From: Ramlibacter ginsenosidimutans
GTDB taxonomy: Bacteria > Pseudomonadota > Gammaproteobacteria > Burkholderiales > Burkholderiaceae_C
DNA length: 64,000 bases
Reading direction: 5' to 3' (one strand)
NCBI RefSeq assembly: GCF_042678185.1
Contig: NZ_JBHUDQ010000002.1
Shown here: piece after piece, positions 17,010-25,509 of the stretch
Numbering within the stretch: the stretch's first letter is position 1
Layout of the letters: every line of letters starts with the position of its first letter
Translations under genes and position numbers: made by a program
The notes under the pieces: generated by a model
Told to the model about the DNA's origin: nothing
The model's database searches: none
Seen by the model: only the letters and a program-made list of their open reading frames with translations

Positions 17010-17818
17010 GCCTGTGAAGTGTGCGGCAGGAGTGCGTTCCAGTATACGGGCTCGAAACGCCATGGGGCAGGCGGCAGTCGCGACTGCGTGGCCACGTGTT
17101 GCACAAATTCCGCTCTCGGGATCTCGCGTGCGCCGAGCGAGGCCAGGTGCCGCGTGTTCTGCTGGCAGTCGATCGCGACCACCCCGGCCTGGCGGCACCA
17201 GGCGACCAGCGCAGCCAGCGCGATCTTCGACGCGTCCGGCGCGCGCGTGAACATCGACTCGCCGAACACGGCCCGCCCGAGCACGACGCAGTAGAGCCCG
17301 CCGGCCAGGCGTCCATCGATCCAGGTCTCCACGCTGTGCGCGAACCCGGCCCGGTGGAAGGCTTCGTACGCGGACACCATGGCCGGCACGATCCAGGTGC
17401 CGGACTGGCCGGGACGCTCGCTGGTGGCGCATGCGTGGATCACTGCGTGGAAGTCGCCGTCGAAGCGGATCTCGTTGCGCGGATCGGAGGCGAAGCGCGC
17501 CACGGTCTTGCGCAACGAGCGGTGCAGCCGGAACTCTTCGGTGAACAGCACCATGCGCGGATCGGTGCTCCACCACAGGATGGGCTGGCCCTCGCTGAAC
17601 CACGGAAAGATGCCGCGCGCATACGCACGCTGCAGGCTGTCGATGTCCAGCGCGCCGCCGGCAGCCAGCAGCCCGGGAGCCGGCTGCTGCTGGTCCCAGG
17701 CCTGGGACGGGTCGGGAAACGGGTCGCCGGGTTGGAGCCAGGGCAGGTGCATCGCCATGCATTGTGCCGCCGTGGTCGACGCGACGCGGGTGTACGCCGC
17801 CGCTGACGTCGCGCTCAT
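17006..17818 (-). CDS. aat: Leucyl/phenylalanyl-tRNA-protein transferase
   Basis: This 270-aa enzyme adds Leu or Phe to N-terminal Lys/Arg in the same N-end-rule pathway as bpt. Motifs are GLLAAGGALDIDSLQRAYARGIFPW, WWSTDPRMVLFTEEFRLHRSLRK and AIDCQQNTRHLASLGAREIPR. The start may be 17818, or 17758/17752 (MAMHLPWLQPG), which matches the usual family N-terminus better; no start has a good ribosome site. First gene of the aat-bpt pair. Confidence 0.9.
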   Translation of the reverse strand: MSATSAAAYTRVASTTAAQCMAMHLPWLQPGDPFPDPSQAWDQQQPAPGLLAAGGALDIDSLQRAYARGIFPWFSEGQPILWWSTDPRMVLFTEEFRLHRSLRKTVARFASDPRNEIRFDGDFHAVIHACATSERPGQSGTWIVPAMVSAYEAFHRAGFAHSVETWIDGRLAGGLYCVVLGRAVFGESMFTRAPDASKIALAALVAWCRQAGVVAIDCQQNTRHLASLGAREIPRAEFVQHVATQSRLPPAPWRFEPVYWNALLPHTSQA

Positions 17819-17887
17819 GCTGCTGACCTACAAAACCTGCCATGGACTGCGTCTACCGTACAGCCAACGCGGTTGATAAGGAAGCCC

Positions 17888-18220
17888 ATGGCTCGCAGCA
17901 AAGCAGGACGGGGGACGCTCGAGCAGCGCGCTTCCGTCCGGTTCGACACCCGGATGCCCGTGCAGCTCGCGGGTGGGACAGGAACCACCCACAACATCAG
18001 CGCACGGGGTGTCTACTTCGAGACCGACGTGCAACCGGTCCCGGGTGCTCTTGTCGACTTCACGATCGAATATCACCTGCGTGGGCGCATGCATCGCCTG
18101 CTCTGCGAGGGCAAGGTCGTGCGGGTCGAAGCGCAGGCCCGCAAGACCGGTGTCGCGGCGCGGCTGATCGGGCCGATCTTCGACAGCGAGGAGGACGTTG
18201 CTCCCGCACCGCCGCGCTAG
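17888..18220 (+). CDS. PilZ-domain protein
   Basis: This 110-aa single-domain PilZ protein probably binds cyclic-di-GMP. The characteristic RxxxR-like start (EQRASVRFDTRMPVQL) and the (N/D)-x-S-x-x-G motif (NISARGVYFETD) are present, with a beta-rich core ending VRVEAQARKTGVAARLI. The ATG at 17888 follows TAAGGAAGCCC; an ATG 15 bp upstream is less likely. Transcribed toward another PilZ gene; their 3' ends overlap by 4 bp. Confidence 0.82.
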   Translation: MARSKAGRGTLEQRASVRFDTRMPVQLAGGTGTTHNISARGVYFETDVQPVPGALVDFTIEYHLRGRMHRLLCEGKVVRVEAQARKTGVAARLIGPIFDSEEDVAPAPPR

Positions 18221-18591
18221 TGCGCGCTGCGCAGCGCGGGACCGATCGGCAGGCGTTTCTCGCCGAGCGAGACCGTCGTGACCTCCGAGTGCGGCAGCAG
18301 CCGCGCGCCTATGGTGAAGCCGGTGGAATCGGGCACGCTGCGCACGACCTGGGCTTGGCATTGCAGCGGGTAGCGCTCGCCTTCGAGCAGGTATTCGATG
18401 ACGACGTCCAGCAGCGCACCCGGGGCATAAGGGCGCTTCGCGTGGAAGGACAGGCCGCTGGCGCTCAGGTCGCGAGTGGTGCCTGGCTGACCGTCGACGC
18501 GGATCGGCATGGCCGCCTCGAACCGCTCGGCATAGCGGCGGTCTTCGCGGGTCTTCAGTCGGATGGGAATGCTGAAGATTGCGTTCGCCAT
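18217..18591 (-). CDS. PilZ-domain protein
   Basis: This 124-aa second PilZ protein has RRYAERFEAAMPIRVDG and the DLSASGLSFHAKRPY motif, with core VVIEYLLEGERYPLQCQAQVVRSV. It is paralogous to its convergent neighbour (shared 'PGALLDVVIEY' versus 'PGALVDFTIEY' segment). The ATG at 18591 follows AGGAGAAGCTC; an upstream in-frame ATG at 18612 lacks a ribosome site. The target of c-di-GMP control is not evident. Confidence 0.82.
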   Translation of the reverse strand: MANAIFSIPIRLKTREDRRYAERFEAAMPIRVDGQPGTTRDLSASGLSFHAKRPYAPGALLDVVIEYLLEGERYPLQCQAQVVRSVPDSTGFTIGARLLPHSEVTTVSLGEKRLPIGPALRSAH

Positions 18592-18786
18592 GAGCTTCTC
18601 CTGATGACCCATGCACGGTATCGCTGAGGCAGCGATTGCATGTAGGCGGATTGCCCGCCGGCCTGTCGGACGCGGGCTCTCTCGGCGACGCGCAACGCGT
18701 GACTACGCGGCGTGAGGAATTCCTCCCACAAGCAGCCCGTCGCCTGCCTTCCTAGCATCCGGCCCATAGCCCTCAAAGGAGCCGCC

Positions 18787-18960
18787 ATGGCAGACGACCG
18801 CCGCGAAGTCCGCAACGACCTCCACGCCCCCGTTTTCCTGGCCTGGGGCATGCCGGCGGAAACGCACACGGGCGAGTTCGACGACGCGGCGCTGTGGTTC
18901 ACTGCCGGCGCATCGCTCCTGGTCTGGACGGCGGTGGCCCTGCTGCTCACTCTCGCTTGA
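18787..18960 (+). CDS. Small hypothetical membrane protein
   Basis: A 57-aa open frame begins at an ATG preceded by AAAGGAGCCGCC, a good ribosome site. The product has a charged N-terminus (MADDRREVRNDLHAP) and one C-terminal membrane helix (LLVWTAVALLLTLA). No family is recognised. The ribosome site and codon use support a real gene. Confidence 0.6.
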   Translation: MADDRREVRNDLHAPVFLAWGMPAETHTGEFDDAALWFTAGASLLVWTAVALLLTLA

Positions 18961-19065
18961 CCGCGTCCTGCAGCGCGACTGCGCAGGATTCACGCGTTTA
19001 CTTCGCCTCGCAACATCGAGGTGGTGCGTCGCGCGTAGCTGTGCGACACTCGTCGTCCCCTTGCC

Positions 19066-19272
19066 ATGATGCGCGCTTCCCGTCCCCACGAGCAACGTCC
19101 GCGGCTGATGCCCGAAGGCCGCCGCTGGGGCTTCGGCGCGCACAGCCTCGTGCCCTACCTCACGGCGGCCCTCAGCGCCCGCCCGGGCGACGACGCCTTG
19201 CTGGCCTCCATCCGGAACCCCGTGTTCACCGAAATGGACCGGGCCTTACGCGCACTCCCTCAGCGCGACTAA
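19066..19272 (+). CDS. Small hypothetical protein
   Basis: A 68-aa open frame, MMRASRPHEQ to ALPQRD, contains RRWGFGAHSLVPYLTAALS and no membrane segment or known motif. There is no clear ribosome site. It fits the gap before the LivK-type gene but could be chance. Confidence 0.35.
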   Translation: MMRASRPHEQRPRLMPEGRRWGFGAHSLVPYLTAALSARPGDDALLASIRNPVFTEMDRALRALPQRD

Positions 19273-19391
19273 GCGGTTTTCTTCCGGCTGGCTGACACAT
19301 CGCGGCTGGCCAGCGCGTGGCCGGGACTTTTGTCCTTGCCCGCCCACCTGTTCAAACGTAACTTTCGGTTACATCCAAACAGGAGGGTCTC

Positions 19392-20627
19392 ATGAAGCGC
19401 GCAGCCTTGTTCCTTGCACTGGCCGGCACTGCCATGTCGCTGGCCGTCCGGGCCCAGCCGGCCCCGCCGATTCGCATTGGCATCATCTTCCCGCTGACGG
19501 GCGGCTCCGCCGACATGGGCAACAGCGCGCGGGTGGGCGCCCAGGTGGCGGTGGACGAGATCAACGAGGTGGGCGGCTATCTCGGGCGCAAGCTCGAACT
19601 GGTGGTTCGCGACGACAAGGCCGACAACGACACCGGCCTGAAGCTCGCGCAGGAACTCGTCAACAGTGAGAAGGTCGCCGCCACGATCGGTTTCTGCAAC
19701 ACCGGCGTCGCGATGAAGGCGCTGGATGTCTTCCAGTCCAACAAGAGCGTGCTGATCGTCCCTTGCGCGACGGGCACGGCGATCACGGCGAAGTATCCGC
19801 CGGCCGACAGCTACATCTTCCGCATGTCCGCCCGCGATCAATTGCAGACGCAGTTCCTCGTGGACGAGGTCGTTCGACGCGGCCTCACGCACGTCGCGCT
19901 GCTGGTGGACAACTCGGGCTACGGCGACGCCGGCCTGAAGGACCTCGAAGCGGCGCTGGCCCGCGCCGGTCTGAAGCCGGCAGCCGTCGTGCGCTTCAAG
20001 CTCGGAGTGCAGAACCTCGAGCCGGAGATGCAGCAGCTGAAAGCCTCGGGCGCCGATGCGCTGATCGGCTGGACCGTCGGACCCGAGCAGGGCGTGATCT
20101 CCGCGGCGCGCGCGGCGGTCGGCTGGAAGGTGCCGCAACTGGGACCGTGGGGCCTGTCGCACGCCTCCGCTTTCGCGACCTCCCAGGGGCGCGTGGAAGG
20201 GACGGCCATGGTGCAGACGGTCGTCCCGAACTTCTTCCTCGAGCGCAACAGCGCCTTCGTGCGCCACTACGCCAAGGTCAGCAACGAGACGCCCATCGGC
20301 TCGATGATGTCGGCGGCGCAGACCTATGACAGCGTGAACCTGCTCCTGCGCGCCATGTTCGACTCCAAGGGCGACCTGAGCGGGCCCGCGCTGAAGCATG
20401 CGCTGGAGAACCCCGGCAACATCTACCGCGGCGTGGTGAGCACCTATGACCGCGCCTTCTCCGCCAGCGACCACGACGCGATCTCCGGCAACATGCTGTG
20501 GCTCGGCACCTGGCGCAACGGCGAGCGCGGCTACTACTACAAGGACGACGAGCGCCGCGCGAGCATCATCCGGCGCAAGGAAACGACCGCCGTCGCGAAG
20601 CAGTCTGCACAGCCGGCGGCCCAATGA
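19392..20627 (+). CDS. ABC transporter substrate-binding protein, LivK/branched-chain amino acid type
   Basis: This 411-aa periplasmic binding protein (Peripla_BP_6) has a signal peptide (1-22, ending VRA) and the family start RIGIIFPLTGGSADMGNSARVGAQVAVDEINE. The mid-region GFCNTGVAMKALDVFQSNK and MQTVVPNFF-like segments fit amide/branched-chain ligand receptors. The ribosome site AGGAGGGTCTC precedes the ATG. No permease or ATPase genes are adjacent, so it may work with components encoded elsewhere. A hairpin separates it from the convergent Bug gene. Confidence 0.9.
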   Translation: MKRAALFLALAGTAMSLAVRAQPAPPIRIGIIFPLTGGSADMGNSARVGAQVAVDEINEVGGYLGRKLELVVRDDKADNDTGLKLAQELVNSEKVAATIGFCNTGVAMKALDVFQSNKSVLIVPCATGTAITAKYPPADSYIFRMSARDQLQTQFLVDEVVRRGLTHVALLVDNSGYGDAGLKDLEAALARAGLKPAAVVRFKLGVQNLEPEMQQLKASGADALIGWTVGPEQGVISAARAAVGWKVPQLGPWGLSHASAFATSQGRVEGTAMVQTVVPNFFLERNSAFVRHYAKVSNETPIGSMMSAAQTYDSVNLLLRAMFDSKGDLSGPALKHALENPGNIYRGVVSTYDRAFSASDHDAISGNMLWLGTWRNGERGYYYKDDERRASIIRRKETTAVAKQSAQPAAQ

Positions 20628-20632
20628 AGAAC

Positions 20633-20657
20633 GCGCCGGCGAGCGTGTCGCCGGCGC
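20633..20657. terminator. Hairpin between convergent livK-like and Bug genes
   Basis: GCGCCGGCGA (20633-20642) pairs perfectly with TCGCCGGCGC (20648-20657) around GCGTG. In the leftward sense the stem is followed by GTTCTT, so it best fits termination of the Bug gene. Confidence 0.55.
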
Positions 20658-20669
20658 ACCGCTGCGCGC

Positions 20670-21650
20670 TCAGTTCGCGTGGATGTTGGCCGACTTGATG
20701 ATCGGGACCCACTTCTCGGTCTCCGCCTTGTGCAAGGCGGCGAGTCCGCGCGGTGTCTGCTGTTCGGGCGGCGGGATCTCCTGCCCCAGCTCCGCGAAGC
20801 GCCTGCGCACCTCAGGGTCCGCGAGCGCCTCGCGCACCGCGGTGTCGAAGCGCGCGATGGCCTCCGGCGGCGTGCCCCTGGGCATCCAGATGCCGTGCCA
20901 GACCGACATGTAGAACCCGGGCAGGCCGGCCTCGTCGACCGTCGGGATCTCGGGCGCCGACGGCACGCGCGTGGGCGAAGTCACCGCGTAGGCGCGGACC
21001 TTGCCGGAGCGCGCGAAGTTCAGCCCGGTGGCCGCCTGGTCGAACGAGAGATCGACGTGGCCCGCGACGACGTCCTGCATCGCCGGTGCGGCGCCGCGGT
21101 AGTGCACGATGTTCAGCGGCGCGACCTTCTGGCTGAAGTCCTCGGCCATGATGTGCGACGGCGTCCCCGCGCCCCCACTCGCGTACGACACCTTGCCCGG
21201 ATTCGCTTTCACCCAGGCCACGAGTTCCTGCAGGTTCTTCGCGGGCACGTCCAGCCGCGACACGATCACCTCCGGGTTGGTCGCGACCACCGCGACCGGT
21301 TCGAACTCCTTGAGGTAGTCGGTCTGCAGGCCCTGCACGGCCGGCGCGAGCACGTGGGTGCCGAGGTGGCCGATGATGGCCGTGTAGCCGTCGGGCGCGG
21401 CCTTGATCACCTTGGAGTTCGCGATGACGCCGCCCGCTCCCGTCACGTTCTCCACCACCACCGTCTGCCCCAGGCTGCGGGTCATGCGCTCGGCGAGGAT
21501 GCGCCCCAGCGTGTCGGTCGGCCCCCCGGCGGCGAAAGGCACGACCAGGGCGATGGAGCGGCTGGGATAGTCGTCAGCCAGCGCGCTCGCGACCGGCAGC
21601 GCCAGCGCGGCGAATGCGGCGATCCACTTCGACACAGCAATGCGGAACAT
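20670..21650 (-). CDS. Bug-family (TctC-like) periplasmic receptor
   Basis: This 326-aa tripartite tricarboxylate transporter receptor has a signal peptide (1-25, ending ALA) and the Bug fold motifs YPSRSIALVVPFAAGGPTDTLGR, VVVENVTGAGGV, PDGYTAIIGHLGTHV and HYRGAAPAMQDVVAGHVDL. Bug proteins bind small carboxylates. The ATG at 21650 is the usual family start; the longer open frame lacks a signal. No TctA/TctB membrane genes are nearby. Confidence 0.92.
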   Translation of the reverse strand: MFRIAVSKWIAAFAALALPVASALADDYPSRSIALVVPFAAGGPTDTLGRILAERMTRSLGQTVVVENVTGAGGVIANSKVIKAAPDGYTAIIGHLGTHVLAPAVQGLQTDYLKEFEPVAVVATNPEVIVSRLDVPAKNLQELVAWVKANPGKVSYASGGAGTPSHIMAEDFSQKVAPLNIVHYRGAAPAMQDVVAGHVDLSFDQAATGLNFARSGKVRAYAVTSPTRVPSAPEIPTVDEAGLPGFYMSVWHGIWMPRGTPPEAIARFDTAVREALADPEVRRRFAELGQEIPPPEQQTPRGLAALHKAETEKWVPIIKSANIHAN

Positions 21651-21757
21651 GGCGGTCCCCTGGGGCGGATGCGGGCAGCCAAGGTACGCCGGCGGGCGGC
21701 GGGTCCGCTTCAGGGCTTTCCCTTGCACGCCGGTCACGTGACCCTGCACGCAAAGGA

Positions 21758-21789
21758 AAAGGACCCAGCCCCGAGAGGCTAAGTCCTTT
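21758..21789 (-). terminator. Terminator downstream of the tRNA remnant
   Basis: A two-part stem, AAAGGAC with GTCCTTT (outer) and AGCC with GGCT (inner), spans 21758-21789. On the minus strand it follows the CCA end of the tRNA remnant by a few bases and is followed by TCCTTT, the usual layout of a tRNA gene and its own terminator. Confidence 0.7.
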
Positions 21790-21794
21790 GGTTT

Positions 21795-21842
21795 TGGTGT
21801 CTCCCCGACCGGGCTCGAACCAGGGACCTACGGATCAGCCGT
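21795..21842 (-). pseudogene. 3' half of a tRNA gene (tRNA-Asn-like remnant)
   Basis: Read on the minus strand, this segment contains GATCCGTAGGTCCCTGGTTC, GAGCCCGGTCGGGGAGA and CACCA. That is a T-arm (TTCGAGC loop flanked by CTGG/CCGG) and acceptor 3' strand with a CCA end, closely like the 3' half of proteobacterial tRNA-Asn. No matching 5' acceptor strand or D-arm lies upstream, so it is not an intact tRNA. Displaced 3' tRNA ends of this kind are typical of integrative-element attachment sites. The identity of the parent tRNA is by resemblance only. Confidence 0.6.
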
Positions 21843-21886
21843 TTTGGACCTGCTATGATCTTAACGTCCTATTTATCATCCCTTTC

Positions 21887-22642
21887 GTGAACCACGCGTC
21901 CCTGAACGGCCCCCAGGCCAAGTACGTACAGATGTACCAGGTGCTGCGCTCGCGCCTGGAGATGGGGGTTTGGCGGCAAGGCCAGACGCTGCCGGCGATC
22001 CCGGTGCTCATGGACGAATTCGGCGCTTCGCGCGTGACCGTGCGCGAAGCCATGCAGCTGCTGGAGAAGGAAGGCCTGATCCGCCGCCAGCGTGGCATCG
22101 GCACGACCGTGCAGGCGCAGCCGCAGTCGCAGCGCTGGGTACGCATCGCGACCACGCTCGACGAACTCCTGGGCACGCTGGCCTCGGTGCAACCCAAGGT
22201 CCTGAACATCGACGACCACGCAGGCCTGCCCGACGTGCAACTGCCCGCGGACGGGATGCCCGCCAGGCAGTACGTGCGCATGCAGCGCCTGCACGTGCAC
22301 GAAGGCGCGCCGTACTGCGTGATCGACCTGTCGATCGAGTCGGCCCTGTTCAAGCGGCACAGGAAGGCGTTCATGGAGCAGCCGGCCCTGCTGGTCATGC
22401 ATGCCGACAGGAAGCTGCACATCGCCAGCGCGCGCCAGGACCTGAGCATTCGCTGCGCGGATCTGGTTGAGGCGAAGCACCTGTCCATCGCGCCGGGCTC
22501 GCCGGTGGCCGAAGTGCGCCGCGTACTCACCGACGACGCCGGCGTCGTCGTCTACGCCGCGGTGGTCGTGTATCCCTCGCACATGGTGCGCCTGAGCATG
22601 GACTTGCTCGCGGCGCCCGGGGAGACCGCCGCCCGGAAATGA
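21887..22642 (+). CDS. GntR-family regulator with UTRA-type effector domain
   Basis: The protein (251 aa) has an N-terminal GntR winged helix-turn-helix (YVQMYQVLRSRLEMGVWRQGQ, then MDEFGASRVTVREAMQLLEKEG, about 10-75) and a C-terminal UTRA-like ligand domain (about 95-245: YVRMQRLHVHEGAPYCVIDLS, VLTDDAGVVVYAAVVVYPSHM). No ATG fits; the GTG at 21887 is chosen because it begins the family homology. It precedes a five-gene catabolic operon in the same direction and probably regulates it. Confidence 0.86.
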   Translation: MNHASLNGPQAKYVQMYQVLRSRLEMGVWRQGQTLPAIPVLMDEFGASRVTVREAMQLLEKEGLIRRQRGIGTTVQAQPQSQRWVRIATTLDELLGTLASVQPKVLNIDDHAGLPDVQLPADGMPARQYVRMQRLHVHEGAPYCVIDLSIESALFKRHRKAFMEQPALLVMHADRKLHIASARQDLSIRCADLVEAKHLSIAPGSPVAEVRRVLTDDAGVVVYAAVVVYPSHMVRLSMDLLAAPGETAARK

Positions 22643-22643
22643 A

Positions 22644-22662
22644 GGGGCGCCCCGCGCGCCCC
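22644..22662 (+). terminator. GC-rich hairpin after the GntR gene
   Basis: GGGGCGC (22644-22650) pairs with GCGCCCC (22656-22662) right after the GntR stop codon. There is no U tract, so it may be an mRNA-processing or attenuating hairpin rather than a full terminator. Confidence 0.35.
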
Positions 22663-22730
22663 GCTCGCTGCCTGGCCTGGTGTTCCGGGGCAGGGCAACG
22701 CTCAACCCTGAAGACTGGAGACAAGCAACC

Positions 22731-23723
22731 ATGCTGAAAACCCGCCGCCGCCTGCACGCGCTGCTCGCAAGCCTGTGTCTGACGTGCCTGCTGCCGGCAA
22801 CGCCGGCCAGCGCCGCCGATGCCTGGCCGAGCCGGCCGCTCACGCTCGTGGTGCCTTACCCCGCTGGCGGCGTCGCCGACCAGCTCGCCCGCGCCCTTGG
22901 CAACGCGCTTTCGCAGCGGCTCGGCCAGCCCGTGCTCGTGGACAACCGGGCGGGCGCCAACGGCAATCTTGGCGCCGCGTGGGTCGCGCGCCAGCAGCCC
23001 GCCGACGGGTACACGATGGTGCTCGGTTCGGTGAGCAACCTCGCGATCAACCCGCACCTGTACACCTCGATGGGCTACGACCCGCTGCAGGACCTGCAGC
23101 CGGTCACCCTCACGCACACGATGCCCAACGTGCTGGTGGCCGGGCCGCAGACGCCGTACAAGAACGTCGCCGACCTCGTGGCCGCCGCGAAGGCCAAGCC
23201 GGGCGCCATCGCCTTCGGCTCGGCCGGCAACGGCAACACGATGCACCTGACGGGCGTGCAGTTCGAGAATGCCGCGGACGTGCGCCTGCTGCACGTGCCG
23301 TACAAGGGTGGCCCGCCGGCGCTGCAGGACGTGATGGGCGGGCAGATCCCGCTGATGTTCCACAACCTGCCGGCGGTCGTGACCATGCACAAGGCCGGCA
23401 AGGTGCGCGTGCTGGCCGTCGCCGACACGAAGCGCTCGCTGCTGCTGCCGGACGTGCCGACGTTTGCCGAGCTCGGCTACCCCGGCGTGGTCACCAACGT
23501 CTGGAACGGCGTCCTGGTGCGCCACGGCACGCCGGCGCCGATCGTCGCGCGCCTGAACAAGGAGATGGTGGCGATCCTGCAGTCGCCCGGCTTCCGCAAG
23601 CCGCTGGAAGACCAGGGCTATGAGGTCCTGTCTTCCACGCCCCAGCAGTTCACCGACCTGCTGAAGAAGGACACCGCTGCGATGGCGGGCCTGGTCAGGC
23701 AGGCCGGCCTGACGATGCAGTAA
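22731..23723 (+). CDS. Bug-family (TctC-like) periplasmic receptor
   Basis: The protein (330 aa) has a signal peptide ending ASA at about 27, then WPSRPLTLVVPYPAGGVADQLAR, VLVDNRAGANGNLGAAWVA, PDGYTMVLGS-like and VPYKGGPPALQDVMGGQIPLMF motifs. It starts the structural part of the GntR operon, 12 bp before the dehydratase gene, and so probably delivers the pathway's acid substrate. As with the other Bug genes here, membrane partners are not encoded nearby. Confidence 0.92.
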   Translation: MLKTRRRLHALLASLCLTCLLPATPASAADAWPSRPLTLVVPYPAGGVADQLARALGNALSQRLGQPVLVDNRAGANGNLGAAWVARQQPADGYTMVLGSVSNLAINPHLYTSMGYDPLQDLQPVTLTHTMPNVLVAGPQTPYKNVADLVAAAKAKPGAIAFGSAGNGNTMHLTGVQFENAADVRLLHVPYKGGPPALQDVMGGQIPLMFHNLPAVVTMHKAGKVRVLAVADTKRSLLLPDVPTFAELGYPGVVTNVWNGVLVRHGTPAPIVARLNKEMVAILQSPGFRKPLEDQGYEVLSSTPQQFTDLLKKDTAAMAGLVRQAGLTMQ

Positions 23724-23735
23724 TCGGGAAGCCGC

Positions 23736-25493
23736 ATGAACGCTCCCATCCGCAAGACGCTGGCCGAACTGCGCAGCCAGCGTTGGCTCGCCAGCGACGA
23801 CATCCGCGGCTTCGCCCACCGGCAACGCCTGCAGCAGCAGGGACTCGCGCGCGAAGAGTTCATGGGCCGCCCCGTGATCGGCATCATCAACACCTGGAGC
23901 GAGCTGTCGCCCTGCCATGCGCACCTGCGCGAGCGCGCGCAGGCCGTCAAGCGCGGCGTGCTGCAGGCGGGTGGCTATCCGTTCGAGCTGCCGGCGCTAA
24001 GCCTCGGCGAGGTGATGGTCAAGCCGACCACCATGCTGTACCGCAACTTCCTCGCCATGGAGGCGGAGGAGCTCCTGCGCAGCCTGCCGCTCGACGGCGC
24101 CGTGCTGATGGGAGGCTGCGACAAGACGACGCCGGGCCTCGTGATGGGCGCGCTGTCCATGGACATCCCGGCGATCTTCTGTCCCGCCGGGCCGATGCTC
24201 AACGACCGCTACAAGGGCGCGACCGTCGGTGCCGGCACGCACACGAAGAAGTACTGGGAGCAGTACACGATCGGTGCCATCGACCAGCCGGAATGGATCG
24301 CGCTGGAAGGCCGCATGACCCGCGCGCCCGGTACCTGCAACACGATGGGCACCGCCAGCACGATGACGTCCATCGTCGAGGCCATGGGCTTTACGCTGCC
24401 CGGCGCGACCAGCATCCCCGCCATGGACGCGGGCCATTCCCGCATGGCCTGGGCCTGCGGCAAGCGCGCCGTGGAGATGGTCTGGGAGGACCTGAAGCCC
24501 TCCCGCTTCATCACGCGCGCGTCCTTCCTCAACGGCATCGCCGCCTGGATGGCGCTGGGCGGCTCGACCAATGCGGCCGTGCACCTGCCGGCGATGGCGG
24601 GCCGCGCCGGCATCGAACTGCGGCTGGAAGACTTCGATGCGATCGCCCGGCGCGTGCCGGTGATCGCGAACCTGTTCCCCTCGGGCAACCGCCTGATGGA
24701 GGACTACCACTACGCGGGCGGCCTGCCGGCGCTCCTGAACAGGATCGCCGGTGAACTGGACCTCACCGCCCAGACCATCACCGGGCGCAGCCTGGGCGAG
24801 AACATCGCGGGCCACACCTGCAGCGACGACGACGTGATCCGCGACCCCGCTTCGCCGCTGGTGGTCGCGCCGCCGGACTGCCCCGAGGCGTCCATGGCAC
24901 TGGCGGTCGTGCACGGCAACCTCTGCCCGGACGGCGCGGTCATCAAGCCTTCGGCGGCGACCCCGAAGCTGCTGCGGCACACCGGCCGCGCGCTGGTGTT
25001 CGACTCCAACGCCGAGATGCTGGCGGCGGTCAACGATCCGAACCTCGACGCCGACGAGAACACCGTCCTCGTGCTGCGCAACGGCGGCCCGGTCGGTGGC
25101 CCCGGCATGCCGGAATGGGGCAATCTCCCCATCCCGAAGAAGCTGCTGAAGCAGGGCGTGCGCGACATGCTGCGCATCTCCGATGCGCGCATGAGCGGCA
25201 CGCATTACGGCACCTGCGTGCTGCACGTCGCGCCGGAATCGGCCGTGGGCGGACCGCTCGCGCTGATCCGCACCGGCGACCTGATCACGCTGGACATCGG
25301 AGCGCGCCGGCTGGATGTGCAGCTGACCGAAGCCGAATGGGCCGAACGCCGCGCCGCCTGGAAGCCGCCGCAGCAGCCGTATGCCCGCGGCTTCACGCGC
25401 CTGTACCAGCAGCAGGTCACGCAGGCCAACGAGGGCTGTGACTTCGCGCTGCTTTCCGGCAACGCACCGACGCCCGAACCTCCCATCTACTGA
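23736..25493 (+). CDS. IlvD/Edd-family acid-sugar dehydratase
   Basis: The 585-aa protein is an Fe-S dehydratase of the IlvD/Edd family. The three predicted cluster-binding cysteines are C60 (ELSPCHAH), C128 (GGCDKTTP) and C201 (PGTCNTMGTAST). The sequence is closer to sugar-acid dehydratases (arabinonate/xylonate type) than to the biosynthetic dihydroxy-acid dehydratase, and its setting with a Bug receptor, a 2-keto-3-deoxy-acid-type aldolase and an enolase-family enzyme supports catabolism. The exact sugar acid cannot be told from sequence. Coupled by 12- and 16-bp gaps to its neighbours. Confidence 0.87.
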   Translation: MNAPIRKTLAELRSQRWLASDDIRGFAHRQRLQQQGLAREEFMGRPVIGIINTWSELSPCHAHLRERAQAVKRGVLQAGGYPFELPALSLGEVMVKPTTMLYRNFLAMEAEELLRSLPLDGAVLMGGCDKTTPGLVMGALSMDIPAIFCPAGPMLNDRYKGATVGAGTHTKKYWEQYTIGAIDQPEWIALEGRMTRAPGTCNTMGTASTMTSIVEAMGFTLPGATSIPAMDAGHSRMAWACGKRAVEMVWEDLKPSRFITRASFLNGIAAWMALGGSTNAAVHLPAMAGRAGIELRLEDFDAIARRVPVIANLFPSGNRLMEDYHYAGGLPALLNRIAGELDLTAQTITGRSLGENIAGHTCSDDDVIRDPASPLVVAPPDCPEASMALAVVHGNLCPDGAVIKPSAATPKLLRHTGRALVFDSNAEMLAAVNDPNLDADENTVLVLRNGGPVGGPGMPEWGNLPIPKKLLKQGVRDMLRISDARMSGTHYGTCVLHVAPESAVGGPLALIRTGDLITLDIGARRLDVQLTEAEWAERRAAWKPPQQPYARGFTRLYQQQVTQANEGCDFALLSGNAPTPEPPIY

Positions 25494-25509
25494 ACCCTTC
25501 GAGGAACAA

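Noticed and set aside
21795..21886. Possible complete tRNA
   Set aside because: No 5' acceptor strand complementary to the 3' end and no D-arm; only the 3' half is present.
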